Shown piece by piece: positions 10,832-22,158 of a stretch of 64,000 bases of DNA. Within the stretch, counting starts at the first letter, position 1, and each line of letters starts with the position of its first letter. Both the position numbers and the translations under genes were made by a program. Source of the stretch: Lithobates sylvaticus (Eukaryota; Chordata; Amphibia; Anura; Ranidae); the NCBI GenBank assembly GCA_028564925.1, contig CM053031.1, forward strand, positions 100,428,888 to 100,492,887. Direction: 5' to 3'. A model generated the notes under the pieces. It was not told the DNA's origin. It saw only the letters and a list, made by a program, of their open reading frames with translations, and did not search any database.

Positions 10832-11314
10832 TCAGAGACACAATACAAACAGTTTCAAATTCTGCCAATTCCAGTACTTCCAGCATTTTAACTTTAAAAA
10901 ATGGAGCACATTAAGTCCTGCCTTTACTTTGACAAAGCTCTGTCCACACTCTGCCATACTTTGGGAGATTACACAATGGTGACACAAAACTCTCAGGACA
11001 AAAAAATGTAGAAAAGCCCAATTAAACTGGGACTCTAGGAAGATAGGGCCAATACATTCTGAACAGCAGATTATTCTTCCTAATAGAAACCTCTGGCGAA
11101 TAAAATATGTAGCCTGGCATCTCTGAGTTTTAAAATAATAGTTTTGTGCCGCTGTCCAGTTTTTCAGTACTTTTTTGAAAAATTGGTCAAAAACAGGTAA
11201 GCAGAAAATAGTCACTTGGGGCAATTCATTGAGGTATTTCCAACACGTAACCGTCCGTGTGGATGCTTCCGGTAGCCATGCATCCAGATCATGAAGGCTG
11301 TGCAACACTTTCAT
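10832..11314 (-). CDS. Unrecognised 160-residue open frame, doubtful
   Basis: An uninterrupted minus-strand frame from ATG at 11314 to a stop at 10832. It is rich in Phe, Leu, Cys and Trp and includes the stretch KYLNELPQVTIFCLPVFDQF. I recognise no domain, signal peptide, zinc-binding spacing or repeat. There is no promoter or polyadenylation signal that I can tie to it, and no partner exon nearby. It could be a decayed transposon piece or chance. Its length is notable for AT-rich non-coding DNA but not decisive. Confidence 0.15.
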   Translation of the reverse strand: MKVLHSLHDLDAWLPEASTRTVTCWKYLNELPQVTIFCLPVFDQFFKKVLKNWTAAQNYYFKTQRCQATYFIRQRFLLGRIICCSECIGPIFLESQFNWAFLHFFVLRVLCHHCVISQSMAECGQSFVKVKAGLNVLHFLKLKCWKYWNWQNLKLFVLCL

Positions 11315-11605
11315 TTATCAATACCATCACAGTTTAAAGTCTGTTGGTATTGCTGCGACAGATTCAATAAGAACATGTGATCTAAGAAAAGTGAGGTATA
11401 GCAAGACCTCTTCTAAGTTGTATTAATTGTGTGGACTTGTTCCTTCAAGGTAGTAAGTACATTAATGAATTAATAATGTACTATAATAAATAATATTGTA
11501 AAATGTATTGTTATAGATATATTATGGAACAGTACATGAAAATATATAAAACAATAATATACTGTATTGTATAATATATAATTAGACTAATATATAAAAA
11601 GTTTG
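11315..11605. other. Intergenic, with an AT-rich TATA/TAATA patch
   Basis: About 11455-11605 is nearly all A and T with many TATA and ATTAT words. Nothing else is seen. Confidence 0.6.
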
Positions 11606-12175
11606 GAGTATAAGTAATACCCTTTATTGGCTAATTTCAGTTATTAAAATGTGATCTTTGGGGATCCCTTCTTCAGGCCTTATACATTTCTAAAAATACT
11701 TCTGAAACCAATATATTTAGGCCTATTTGACACAGTCGTTGTTTTTTCAGTTAAACCTGATTGGAAGCTCCACATTAGGCTATGGGCATTACTTCCAATT
11801 CCATCCAGATTTGAGAAAAAAAATGGAAAATGTCTGCATTAATTTTTCGAGCTAAATGTGATGAATCTGAGCTATTAGGGTGTAAACCTAGTCAGTTTTC
11901 ATCTGGCCGCCCTTAGGTCTCATATGGATCTGAAAAGCTCCAGTTTTTAAATGCAACAATTCCATTCTGGTCCAATTTAGCAAGGGATCTGTTTACAAAT
12001 ACCCTGCTAATTGGACTGGGCATGGCCCATATGAAAGGGGCCTTATACACACAGTTACAAGAAGGAGCTCTGTGTATACAAATGTGAACCATTTTCAGAA
12101 CTGTATAAAGCTCAAAGAAGGGATCCAAGTTATCCCAAAAGCTATATAATTATTCCAAATATCTACTCTATTTGT
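11606..12175. repeat. Inverted-arm repeat with 'CTGAAGAAGGGATCC' hairpins
   Basis: On the minus strand near 11660-11685 reads CCTGAAGAAGGGATCCCC, followed by AATTAGCCAATAAAGG. Near 12108-12145 the plus strand reads AAAGAAGGGATCCAAG then TTATCCCAAAAGCT. The two hairpins face opposite ways about 430 bp apart. I recall CTGAAGAAGGG...GAAAGCTT with CCAATAAAGG as a widespread vertebrate repeat motif. It has the same core/stem/GAAA order as the hammerhead-like copies. Confidence 0.45.
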
Positions 12176-13980
12176 GAAAGTTTGAAGAAGTTCCCCACTT
12201 GCCAGGTGTGCTGGAAATGAATTTTCTGAATTGCGACAGATTCAGATATATAATTTCAACACAAACAAGAATCTGTTGCACACTACAACATTTGTAGCAC
12301 TACTGAAAGGCAGGCGTCTACAGAGCATCCACCACACTCTTTATGAACTCCCTCAACTATGTTTCCTTTCTGTTGCGTTTGAGACCAATTTAGATAACAG
12401 TACGGTTTTGATGTATTTTATTAAACCAGGAGATTTGTTTTACATTTACTAGCCCGTCAAAGACATGCAGCTATTCCAGGCTACAGAAATTCTAGCACTT
12501 GTTAGAAACTTTAAGCCCACCCTGGTTTCGTAGCGCTAAGTCCTTAAATGAATACGACGGCAGGTGCAGACAGACTTGTAACTGTGCAGTTCACTGTCAT
12601 CTTGCCTCTGAAAATGTCTCAAGTAGTCTGGAATAATGTTCAGAGAGACAGCTGCGTATTAACTCCTCAGCCACCACCAAAATCACACAGACCTCAACAT
12701 ACACACAAAAGGTCTCTGTGAATTTTGCTTTTGAACTTCAAATCCAGTAAACAAATCCCAGAACACAGGCCTCTATCACTCTTTCCTGCCGTAAAACTAG
12801 TTTTAAAGTTATTTTTTTTCTTAGAAAAAATGTGCCAGATCAATCAAAGAGGAAAACTCCATCAAAAGAACCATTTCTTTTCAAACTCTGTGCAGCTAGT
12901 TTTTGTGTTTTTTTTTCCAGACAGCTTTTTTTTTTTCCTGAGTAACGCACGACAACTTCTGATTTTATTATGGTCTGCTAATAAAAATATCTAACCAGTC
13001 GGGAAAAGACGTCAATGCCACAAAAGGCTTAAAGGTATAAGTAACCAGGACAATAGGGAATGCCAACAAGATAGCGAGCTGCAGAATGAGCCACTAACAA
13101 GGGTATTTGCATATCTAAGTAGGTGTTTGTATACTTAAGGATTGCATATGCAGATCAGTCTCCCTTGGGTGTTCAAGTGTACAAGGTACGCTACACAGAC
13201 TCCCTGCTTCTCACAAAAGGCGCACACTGTGTTTGTACATAAAAAACAAGCGTGTACATTCTGTGCTGTGTCCTAGGTGAAACTGAAGGAAAGCATAATG
13301 AGGCTCGAAATCACACAAACACAGGAATTTACTGTTTCTAAAGCAACCCAGCCAGCTAACCCAGCCTTTCAATGTGCTGACTAATGTCGCTGTGCAGGAA
13401 TTATTTCCCTTCTATTTTCTGTTGGACTAATTACATTTACTGGAAAGTGCTATTTTTTAAAGCCACATATGAGCAATCTAATAAAAAGTATAAAAGAACT
13501 GCTCGCCTTTATTTTATGATTGTTGTGTTTACTAGCATGCTGTTTATGACGTGGCTGCCATGTTTGTATATTGGAAAACATAGCAAACCCTTTGCTGCAC
13601 AGCCACCGATGGATTTTTCTAGATTCATTTATTAAAAAGAATTAAGCAGTATACAAATGCCACAATCTGAAATTAATATAGGAAACTCCTCATCTAGCCA
13701 TTGGAAATAATTCTTTAGAAAAAACATTTCATAAAACATACATGCCGGTCACAAAGAAATGGCCAAATGACCAACTTTTGTTAAGGGTACATTTAGTTTG
13801 GTCATCTTAAAGCACAAATTCAGGTTTTATAAAAAAAAAAAACTTTTTTTGTAGTTAACATAGATGTTAAGCCTACTTGGATGACATTTAGTTTGCTATA
13901 GTACTATGTATCTTAAACAACTGTCAGTAAAAAATAATTACTAGTTTTAAGCTTTTTTGTTCGTCCTTTGTTGCCTTTCA
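12176..13980. other. Single-copy block, candidate conserved non-coding DNA
   Basis: No interspersed repeat is recognised over about 1.8 kb. ATTTGCAT lies at 13105-13112 beside another GCATATGC word (13145-13152), and there are A/T-rich homeodomain-type words. The 83-89 residue frames have no recognisable domains. Confidence 0.25.
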
Positions 13981-14240
13981 TTTACGTTGGTCTCCTGTAG
14001 CTCCTTGCAGGCACGTCCTGTCTATATGCATACACTTCAGTAATGTCTGCAAGGCATTGCTCAGGGTGGGCTTCCTGATGGTGACAACAGTGGGCCATGC
14101 TTGTACAATATATGTTGAAATGGGCACTTGTGGGCACTTCTCTACTGGAAGTCAGTATTACAGAGTAACAATGCGGGAGCACAGTTGGGGGACAGGGACA
14201 GAATGTTGTCAACCTTTAACAGGAAGGGAGGGGGACAATC
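13981..14240. other. Intergenic DNA, nothing recognised
   Basis: Chance frames only. It borders the foldback element starting at 14241. Confidence 0.4.
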
Positions 14241-14619
14241 GCCACCTAAGTGTATCATATTAAAAGCATTCTATTATTCTAAAATCAATGCACTCACATG
14301 GAAGAAGTGTCAAAAGGCATGTAAACTGTTAATAAATCAGCCTCAGGGTGGCCTGATAAAGATACGTATGCTCCGCAACATGTCACCACGCCCACCTATC
14401 ACATCCAGTCGTGACGTCACATCCGCCCGAATATGCATTCCACGCCAACCAGGACTTCCAGCACAGCCTTGCAGCGGAACCACAGCCTTATCCATCTGGT
14501 GGACCGGGACTTGCAGAGGCCGATTTAATAACAGTTAACATGCCTTTTGACACTTTATCCATGTGAGTGCAGTGATTTTAGAATAATAAAATACTTTTAA
14601 ACTGCTACACTTAGGTGGC
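14241..14619 (+). repeat. Foldback element with ~105-bp arms around a hammerhead-like core (copy C)
   Basis: The left arm 14241-14344 and right arm 14516-14619 are close inverse complements, for example GCCACCTAAGTGTA at the left end and ACTTAGGTGGC at the right. Between them lies CTGATAA (14353-14359) ... GCAA then ACATGT (14379-14384 region), the core order of the other copies with two core changes. CCAC after the hexamer can pair with GTGG before the core. The single-stranded middle is CG-rich. Confidence 0.65.
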
Positions 14620-16437
14620 TCCCTTCTTGTGCTTATCTTTCACAGTTGCTTGTTGCTCTGCTAAGCAGCCACTGAGTGGGCATACCTTATTGACCTGGGT
14701 GGTCAGCATGGACTTTCTATTTATTGCCATTTTTTACGTCTATTTTGGGGCTTCATTTTAGGACTTCCTTTTCAGCCAGTGAAATTTGAAACCCACCTTC
14801 CTCCCATTGCACCAAATCTCTCCCCTCCACCTTAAACAGGACGAACCTAAACAAAGTACCTCTTAACAGTTTCATAAAGTATTATTTTTAATAAAAAACC
14901 CAAGTTCAAAAAGATTGAAAATTACATTGAGATGTTAAAGCTTGTTAAAAAGTCTGGGTTTACATATACTTCCATTTTACATGTCTTTGTAATATGTATT
15001 TTTTAGGACTTAGAAGAAGAGCTTTAGGGTAAAAAAAAACGCTTCACGTGCCTAAATTGTGCCTAAATTTGTGTAAACACATCTAAATGGTAGGCGTGTT
15101 TAATACCTGAGCATTCATTCTTTCCAATTACCAGAAAATAAAAATTCATATTCTGGCCAAAAGAATTCATAAATGCTTGACACTTCACATGCACCTTTGC
15201 TTTTAAAAAAGTCCCTGACCCCTTTGCATGTTGCGTGCAATACGCGACTTTAGCCACTCTTTTTAAGCTGCCTTTTCCTGCCAAGAGTAAATGGTGTTCA
15301 GAGGAAAAATTCAAACACCCAATGTGCCCTTAATAAATCAAACTGAATTTTAGGCTAATATTGACTCTTTAATGAGCACCAGTCCTACATCACCAGCATG
15401 TGACATTCAGACACATTGATTTGTTATGTTATATTCAATTAAGAGCTAATTTGACGTTTATTGTTATTATGATTTGTATTATAATTAATCATGTCATAAT
15501 CATTTTATTGATTTTCAAACAGGAAGAATGTTTCCATTTATCGCAAGTTCTGTGATATTATGTATTATTACCCATATGTCTTTTGACTTGAGGTTTAAAA
15601 GGCTCGTAACTAATGTAGAAAATACATATTTATAGCATATTGAATGTGGGATGGAGTGTGAAGAAAAAAAAAAAAAAAACTAGTTTTCCTATGTGATTCT
15701 GCTTCTACAGAGGCCAGTTTGTTCAGCGCGGGGATTGTGAAAGTGAGCAGAGATACCTTTATATCATAACGTCTCTGGTAATTACTGTACAAATTATGGC
15801 TTCCCATCTGTTAGATAATGTGTGAGCTCGTCTTCCCATAAAGAGGTGTATAAAAGTGCAATGTGTTAGGAGTTCAGCATGAGCTCAGTCTTAAACAATA
15901 AGAAACATCTACCCGTAGGCTCCTTATTGTACGACAGCTGACTGCGCGAACAGAGTTTTGCAGATGGATCCTGGAGCTGAAATGGGTTAAAAGTCAAAAT
16001 GAAAAAAAAAAAATTCTCAAAACAGTTTTACAAAAAATCTAAATGAAACATGTGCCTGCTTATTTTAATTTTGTTTTGACCTAGAGGGGCACAGGCATTA
16101 AATATTAACCGTTTTCACTCCAATATTGGAATTATATAAACTGTACCGCTAAGCCCTCTAGCAACGTTCATTTTCTCTAGGTGTATATATTAACTAAGCT
16201 TATGTATTCTGTAAAAACATTCTTTGGTGAAGTCTGTTTTTTTTTGTTTGTTTTTTTTGTCTTAAAACTTACTATATGAATGCAACAGTGTATTCAAAGC
16301 TATTAATATGTTGCTGCGTTTTCTTGGTTCGGGCTCAAAGAAGATTTCCAGTAAAAACAACCACCCACCAGATGATTCAAATATTCTTCATGTAGTAACT
16401 TGGAGGGGTCCCAGACACTCAGAGACTGGCCTGGTAT
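14620..16437. other. Single-copy block, candidate conserved non-coding around 15700-16000
   Basis: No interspersed repeat identified. About 15710-15990 keeps several CG dinucleotides (CAGCGCGGGG, GACTGCGCGAAC) in otherwise AT-rich DNA. Short poly-A and poly-T runs flank it. No coding support. Confidence 0.25.
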
Positions 16438-16520
16438 TTAAAGGTGCACTTCAGTTAATACTGAAGATCAAGTAAATTTATGCTTTGCCCAAGAAGGGCA
16501 AAGCAACAGGTTCATTTTAA
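16438..16520. mobile_element. Very short TTAA-ended MITE
   Basis: TTAAAGGTGCACTTCAG at the left and GGTTCATTTTAA at the right. It contains an AAGGGCAAAGCAACAGG block, whose complement recurs near 34490-34530. About 83 bp. Confidence 0.45.
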
Positions 16521-17224
16521 GCTTGTCCTCTAGCAGCATCACTTACATTACTTTCACTCCCCTGCTGGACCATTCAGCTTCAACGAGCAAGTGGAAGTCC
16601 TCTCAGTCACCTGCTGGTCCATTCAGATGCCAGGACCCAAAGAACGTCCTTTCATTTTCCTGCTGATCCATTTACCCATCAGGAGCCAAGGCAAGTCCTC
16701 ACACTCCCCTTCTTTTTCATATATCACCCCAACATTTCACATTCCTGCCATGTGTATATTGTACCATGTACTTCTGTTAAAAAGATATATATATATTGTA
16801 TATATTGCCTTTCATTTCTATTTTAAACTGAGTAGGTTGTTTTACAAGGTAAATTATCACATTAGGCCACCAAGAACAGCAAGCATTCCTGAACACATAG
16901 AGCTCTAAACTCTCCCATGTACAAGGGGCCTAAGAAAGTCCACCCTGCTCCATTTTGTATGTAATTTGATTATCTAGAAAGCCATTTTGATAATAGTTTG
17001 TAATGCAGGACAATAATTCCCAAACACACACACACACAAGAGAGTCCCTACGGTGTCGCTCACACACAGATAAGCTGACATTTTAGAGTAATAGTAAGAA
17101 TTTCTTGCAAATATTAGGCTGAAAACCCATAAATCAGAGATATAAAAAAAGGTGGATGAAGGATGTAAAGGGTGAAAGTCATGTAAGAAAATCCTGTAAA
17201 GCCCAACACTGGAGCACCCCCACA
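16521..17224. other. Intergenic DNA with a short (CA)n
   Basis: ACACACACACACA lies near 17025-17037. Nothing else is supported. Confidence 0.4.
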
Positions 17225-17330
17225 TCCATTAAAAATAGCTATATACATGTTACATAATTATATAGTTAGTCTAGTTGAAAACAAGTCCATCTAGTTCAAC
17301 CAACCCCTTCTCGGGTCTGCTCCATTAATG
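17225..17330 (-). repeat. Probable LINE 3' end fragment
   Basis: 'agttgaaaac', 'aagtccatctagttcaacc' and 'aacccctt' resemble a tetrapod LINE-derived block, in the same place as 'ggtccatcaagtctg' in the remnant at 61000-61360. Orientation is inferred from that match. Weak evidence. Confidence 0.35.
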
Positions 17331-17708
17331 TCATAGATTTTTCCAGTGAGCCCAGGGAAAGCGGAAAAGCCTTGATGTCCTGTGCTCACTGGAAGTAGGT
17401 TGAATGACAAAGGGGGGCTTTAAACCCAAAAAGAGGACTGGGTCGGTGAGTAGGTAAGCCTGTAGGGGACAGTGCGGGGGAAGGAAGGGAATATAGCAGC
17501 CAAAGCTGCTTTTTACGTTTTAAGAGCTGCTGAGGGATCCAAATTAGTTGTTTTTTGCTTGCCCAACCTTGAATTGGGCTTTAGGGTAAAACAAAATGCA
17601 ATTATATTTTAAAATATATATTTTCTGAAATCACACTATCCTGGCTTTGGCACAATTGCAAAATCTTCTGGATAGCATTAGTATCTTCCTAGTGAAGAGA
17701 AAGTCTCA
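17331..17708. other. Intergenic DNA, nothing recognised
   Basis: No supported feature. Confidence 0.4.
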
Positions 17709-17709
17709 A

Positions 17710-17828
17710 AATGGCCGCATATCCATGACATCCCTTATTCCTGTGTGTGTGTGTGTGTGTGTGTGTGGGGCAACCTCAGGTTGCCCCACACACACACCTC
17801 AGGGATGTCATGGATGTACGGCCATTTC
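17710..17828. repeat. Palindrome with a TG/CA tract in its arms
   Basis: The centre is GGGGCAACCT (17767-17776) and AGGTTGCCCC (17778-17787). Outward come (TG)n on the left and CACACACAC on the right, then ATCCATGACATCCC against GGGATGTCATGGAT, and AAATGGCCG against CGGCCATTT. The left TG run is longer than the right CA run. Confidence 0.85.
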
Positions 17829-17975
17829 TTTATAAATACAGGAATGTATAGTGGTAGAACTGGGACTGTGGGTCATTTATTCGGTAACAACATTCAACTG
17901 TCATTATTCCTGTTCTGATACACATCAAGCCAAAGAGTGATGTGATTCACACAAAACAATTCTCCATGTTTCTTA

Positions 17976-18403
17976 GGCTCGGTTCACACCTATGTGTTTT
18001 TTATTGCTTTTTGAAGAAGTGCACTACAGTCCATTTAACATGGTTTCCTATGGGAAACGTTCACCTCTATGCTTTTTTTCAGCCACTGCATTTTTGGAAA
18101 GGGTCAGGGACTTTTTTTTAAAAGCAAAACAATGTGTTTTGGTTCAATTGACTTCAATGGAGAAGCTGCAGAAAAGAATGTGTTTTTGCAGTGATTTTAC
18201 TGCAATTTTGCCACAATTTGCGTTTTGCACTTTTTAATCCACAACAACAAATTGGCCAAAAAAACATTAAATATGCAAAATGCAAAACACATAAAAAAAG
18301 CATGAAAAATCCATCAAAAACACATGTGTAAAAATGCACCACAAAAAGCACTGCAGAAACTGATCAAAAGCAAACTGCATAGGTGTGAAGTGTGAACCAA
18401 GCC
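17976..18403. mobile_element. MITE, 'GGCTCGGTTCACACC' family, TTA-flanked
   Basis: Left end GGCTCGGTTCACACCTATG, right end CATAGGTGTGAAGTGTGAACCAAGCC read inward, near inverse complements. TTA lies at 17973-17975 and 18404-18406. The interior is rich in TGCAGTTTT/AAAACACA words. Non-coding. Confidence 0.75.
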
Positions 18404-18495
18404 TTAGAGCCCGGATCTTCAAACCAGGTTTTTCTATTAGGGTCCATAAATGTTATGAGATGCTGTCAGGTTACTGGATATAAAAAAGTCCTCAA

Positions 18496-19220
18496 TCTAG
18501 GATCATGTCCAGGAAAAACTTTCCAGTATCTTGACGGACACCTCAGCTAGATTCCAAAGGGTCTGGGAGCCTTGGGCCCGATATGTGGGAGTTTCCCTCA
18601 TACCGGGAGTTTGAGATCACTCTTTCTCTTGACCGTATAACCTAAAATATTCCTGTCCATATTCCGCCCGGCACATCTTCAATCTCCCCACCCCTCATCC
18701 CTATCCTTCTGCAGCTCCTCTCCCTTCCCCTCTTCTCGGTTTTCCTTCTTCCTTTCCTTACTCTTCTCTATCTCTCTTATTGCATATGATGTTTACAGGT
18801 GACTGTTTTTATTCAGCATCTACCAAGTGTAAACTTAGCTCCTGCGAAGAGAGCCTTTCTCCTTTTAAATCTTAGTTTTAGCCAGTTTTGGTAGTGGTCC
18901 CCGGGGGTTGGGGGGGTCTTCCTTCTCTTCTAACACAGTCAGATCCCGTTAGGGGTGTCAGGAGGGACGAAGCCTCTTCTCCCCTGTAGCTGTCCCACCA
19001 GTTTGTTTTTTGATCGATGCTCAGGAATTCTATATCTCTTGTTTGCTCATATAGAGATTTCTACCCTCTGGGTCTCAGATACGTTTATACTTTCGATTGT
19101 AGTAATTGTAGACCATAGAATGTATTTCTAACCGCAGGAGGCCTTCCCTTCTGCAATATGTACAATGTTCAGTTTTCATGTTTGTTTATGACTTTTCATA
19201 ATAAAAACAGATTGAAAGAT
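18496..19220 (+). mobile_element. 5'-truncated L1-like LINE 3' end with 12-bp target duplication
   Basis: AAAAGTCCTCAA at 18484-18495 and 19221-19232 flanks the insert. Near the start the plus strand encodes RFQRVWEPWARYV, as in the LINE at 4744-5951. The stop follows about 12 codons later. A CT-rich 3' untranslated part then runs to CATAATAAAAACAGATTGAAAGAT. Only the ORF2 terminus and 3' part survive. Confidence 0.8.
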
Positions 19221-19232
19221 AAAAGTCCTCAA

Positions 19233-19939
19233 AGCTCAACATTGAGCATTAAATTTAACAAAAAAACATAAGACTGATTATTCTATAGAAAATATAGTCC
19301 AAAAACAACTTCTACAATGACTGATCATTGAAAGGTGCTTCAAACAAAAATCCTCTGTTTTGTAGGTATAATCTTTTGGTAGACATAATAACTAATTTGC
19401 AAATTCACCCCTGCTATCCATCAAAAAACAAGTGCCAATAAGTTCTGTTGCTTTTGTTTTCTTTTTTTTTTGCGGTGATGTTAAAATGAACACTTAACTG
19501 AATAAAGTTGAACAAGATTACGGCTCTGTAAATTAGAGTCAACACACGTTTTATTAACTGGCAAGACAAAAATTAGATTTGTCTCTTACGATTAGATATG
19601 GAAGCTGGAGGTGAAGAAGATGATGGCAGCTGAAGTGACATCTGAGAGGATGGTGAATACTCCAAGCGGCCTGGAGCACACACTGGAATGTGCAAATTTT
19701 CCTTTCTGCCTGCATCTTTCTGAACACTACTGAGTGTTGAACTGACAAAAGACAGCATAAGACGCATACATAAGATTTGGAAGGGATGGCGTCCTCCCTC
19801 GTTTCCATAACTTTCTAAAATATTTGTTAAAAAATACCCCAACTAATATATGTTGGTGATCTAAAAAAAATATAAAATGTTGTTATCATTAGATCCCATA
19901 TGCTTTTTAAAAGTAACCGTAAACCAAGCTGAATGACAC
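19233..19939. other. Intergenic DNA, nothing recognised
   Basis: The two 84-89 residue minus-strand frames overlap in different frames and share no known domain. Confidence 0.4.
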
Positions 19940-19942
19940 TTA

Positions 19943-21136
19943 AGCCTGGTACACACGGTTCGATTGTTGTACGACCAAGCGTCTGATTTTTGTCAAAAGC
20001 GCGTGTACAGGATTTTGTCCAGCATACCAACTATCTGCAATTTGTCGTTCCACAAACACGAACGTAATGACATACTATGAGAGTATAAAAAGGAAGTTCA
20101 TTTCTCAAGCGCAACCCTTTGGGCCGCTTCTGCTAATTTCATGTTAGTAGAAGTTTGGTGAGTGCTGATTCACACTTTTTTGTTAAAGCGGAGTTCCACC
20201 CAAAAATGGAACTTCCGCTTTAAGGGACATGCCACATTTGGCATGTAACTTTTTTTTGGGGGGAGCGGAAACACTCTTTTTAGAGGGTTCCAGCTCCCCC
20301 TTCCTCTCGGGGGACACCGCGGCGCCCCGCAGCGCCGGAAGGGAGATCACCTCTCCCCCCTCCCTCTTAGCAATCATCTGGGACATGATGGCATTGTCAC
20401 TGTGGGCGCTCGGCTGTGGCGCCCACAGTGACAATGCCAGCGCCGCAGAGAGGAGGGGGAGATGAGCAGGGCTTCGTTCCCCCTCATCGGTGGACCCTGG
20501 GACAGGTAAGTGTCTGATTATTAAAAGTCAGCAGCTGCAGTATTTGTAGCTGCTGACTTTTATTTAATTTTTTTTTAATTGGAACTCCGCTTTAAGTTAT
20601 TTTTATTTGGATGGCAGATTGCATGTCTAATTTAATTTAATTTGTGTTGTTTTTTTTTCTGCACAATAAAAACCATAACAACCATAATATTAATATTATT
20701 TATATTACTATAAAACAAATGCCTTTTAAAATACGATTGCCATAAATACATCAGTATCACCAGCAAAGCAGTTTCATTATTATCCCATTAAAGAAGATGA
20801 GCTGCATTTCGACATTTTTCATCACAAATGTTAATTCTCGATTACGAACGGTAGTTGGAACGAGCTGGAAGACTGAACTCTTCCGGCTCGTTCCTTGGTT
20901 TCCGATCATGCATGTTTGTACTTTCGACTTTTGTGTGATGGATTTCTGTACTGACCATCCAAAAATCAGACGTTGAGGTGTCCTTCGTCGAAAATTTACT
21001 AGTCTGCTCATCCAGCTTTTGTCTGACAAAAAAGTAAAATCGGCTGTCGAAAGCACCGTACTAACGATCCGAAATTCCGCAGACAGCTCGTCTTACAAAT
21101 TTTCCCTTCTGATTTTCGTATCGTGTGTACGAGGCC
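19943..21136. mobile_element. MITE, 'GCCTGGTACACACGG' family, with a nested element
   Basis: The left end TAAGCCTGGTACACACGG and the inverse of the right end TAAGGCCTCGTACACACG match. TTA is at 19940-19942 and 21137-21139. Inner words such as TTTTGTCTGACAAAAA are family-typical. The 413-bp TTAA element at 20183-20595 splits it, leaving about 780 bp of its own sequence. Confidence 0.75.
20183..20595. mobile_element. TTAA MITE, 'AAAGCGGAGTTCCA' family, nested
   Basis: Left TTAAAGCGGAGTTCCACC, right GGAACTCCGCTTTAA, with TTAA at 20183-20186 and 20592-20595. It holds a 20-bp perfect hairpin (20390-20409 with 20419-20438) and a second hairpin around AGTCAGCAGCTGCAG. TTAA targets fit piggyBac or Kolobok-type mobilisation. 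No transposase. Confidence 0.85.
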
Positions 21137-21139
21137 TTA

Positions 21140-22158
21140 GGGCCGTTTCACATGAGCAATGCTGCTGACTCACGATCTGCTGCAGATCACTTTGTGGTTA
21201 GCAAGCAATTAGGGGGCCATATGCCACCTTCCACATGTCTGTTTAAAGAGAAATTTCACCTTGAAATCCCTCTTTACTATGCCAAAACTGCCCCTATTAG
21301 ATGTAGCTGCAGGTTTCCTGACAGTAGCAAAGGTAGACCATGCCCTGCCTACTATCAGCCATCATAGTAGTAACCTAAATACATTTTTGCTTTACCATAT
21401 AAATACATGGGATACATAATGTCATACAAGCTTATGGTTAGGTTGTTGACCATGAACTTATCAGAAGTAGATTTTCCTGGCTGTGGCCCCTTTCTCTAAA
21501 GTACATTTCTGTCTTTGTGTAGGTACTTTGTTTTCATGGTAAGTAGTTGGCAGGAATGGTGCATACCCAAAGCCATGGCTCCACTCCAGGCTTGCTCCTT
21601 TCAATCCACACAGACAACCCAGATGCTGGCTAGCATAGCCAGTCCTTACTCTCAGACAAAAGTAAATGTAAGCCACACTCTAAAACTTAGCTCTTCTATA
21701 TTTATTTGTCAAAAGATTAAAACTACATGCATTAATGTCTCTACTGGGAACCCCCATTCTTGGCGTGTATCACCACTTCTAGCTTGCTCACAAGGATAGG
21801 GCATAACTTTTTTTTCTGAAACACAGCTAACATTAAAGTGTTTATTACTCCAACGCTTCATATTCCTGGGCTGTGCCTGCTGTACCATGTACTTGTATGA
21901 GAAAGTATTCTGTTCTCTTTGCATTGTTTTCTTTATGTGAAATTTCTGGCGTTCCTACTAGTCTCCTTGCTTTCCTATTAAACAGACCGTACTAGGCAGG
22001 AGAGCAAACCATGGTCAGTTCTCTAGCTATGCTGGGAACTCAGTGTACTCTCATCTAATTATCAGACTTGCCCTGACACGCTCATACTGCACAGCCATTC
22101 ACTGGAAAGTTCAGTGTGCTGCTGCTTCTCCTCCCCCAGCTCTTATGCAGCTGAGAAC
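21140..22158. other. Intergenic DNA with a MITE edge at its start
   Basis: 'ttagggccgtttcacatgagc' at 21137-21160 looks like another 'cacatg' MITE end without a clear partner. Nothing else is supported. Confidence 0.4.

Noticed and set aside
20183-20595. 78- and 83-codon frames in opposite senses
   Set aside because: Both sit in a MITE with a long hairpin, which explains the mirrored open frames.
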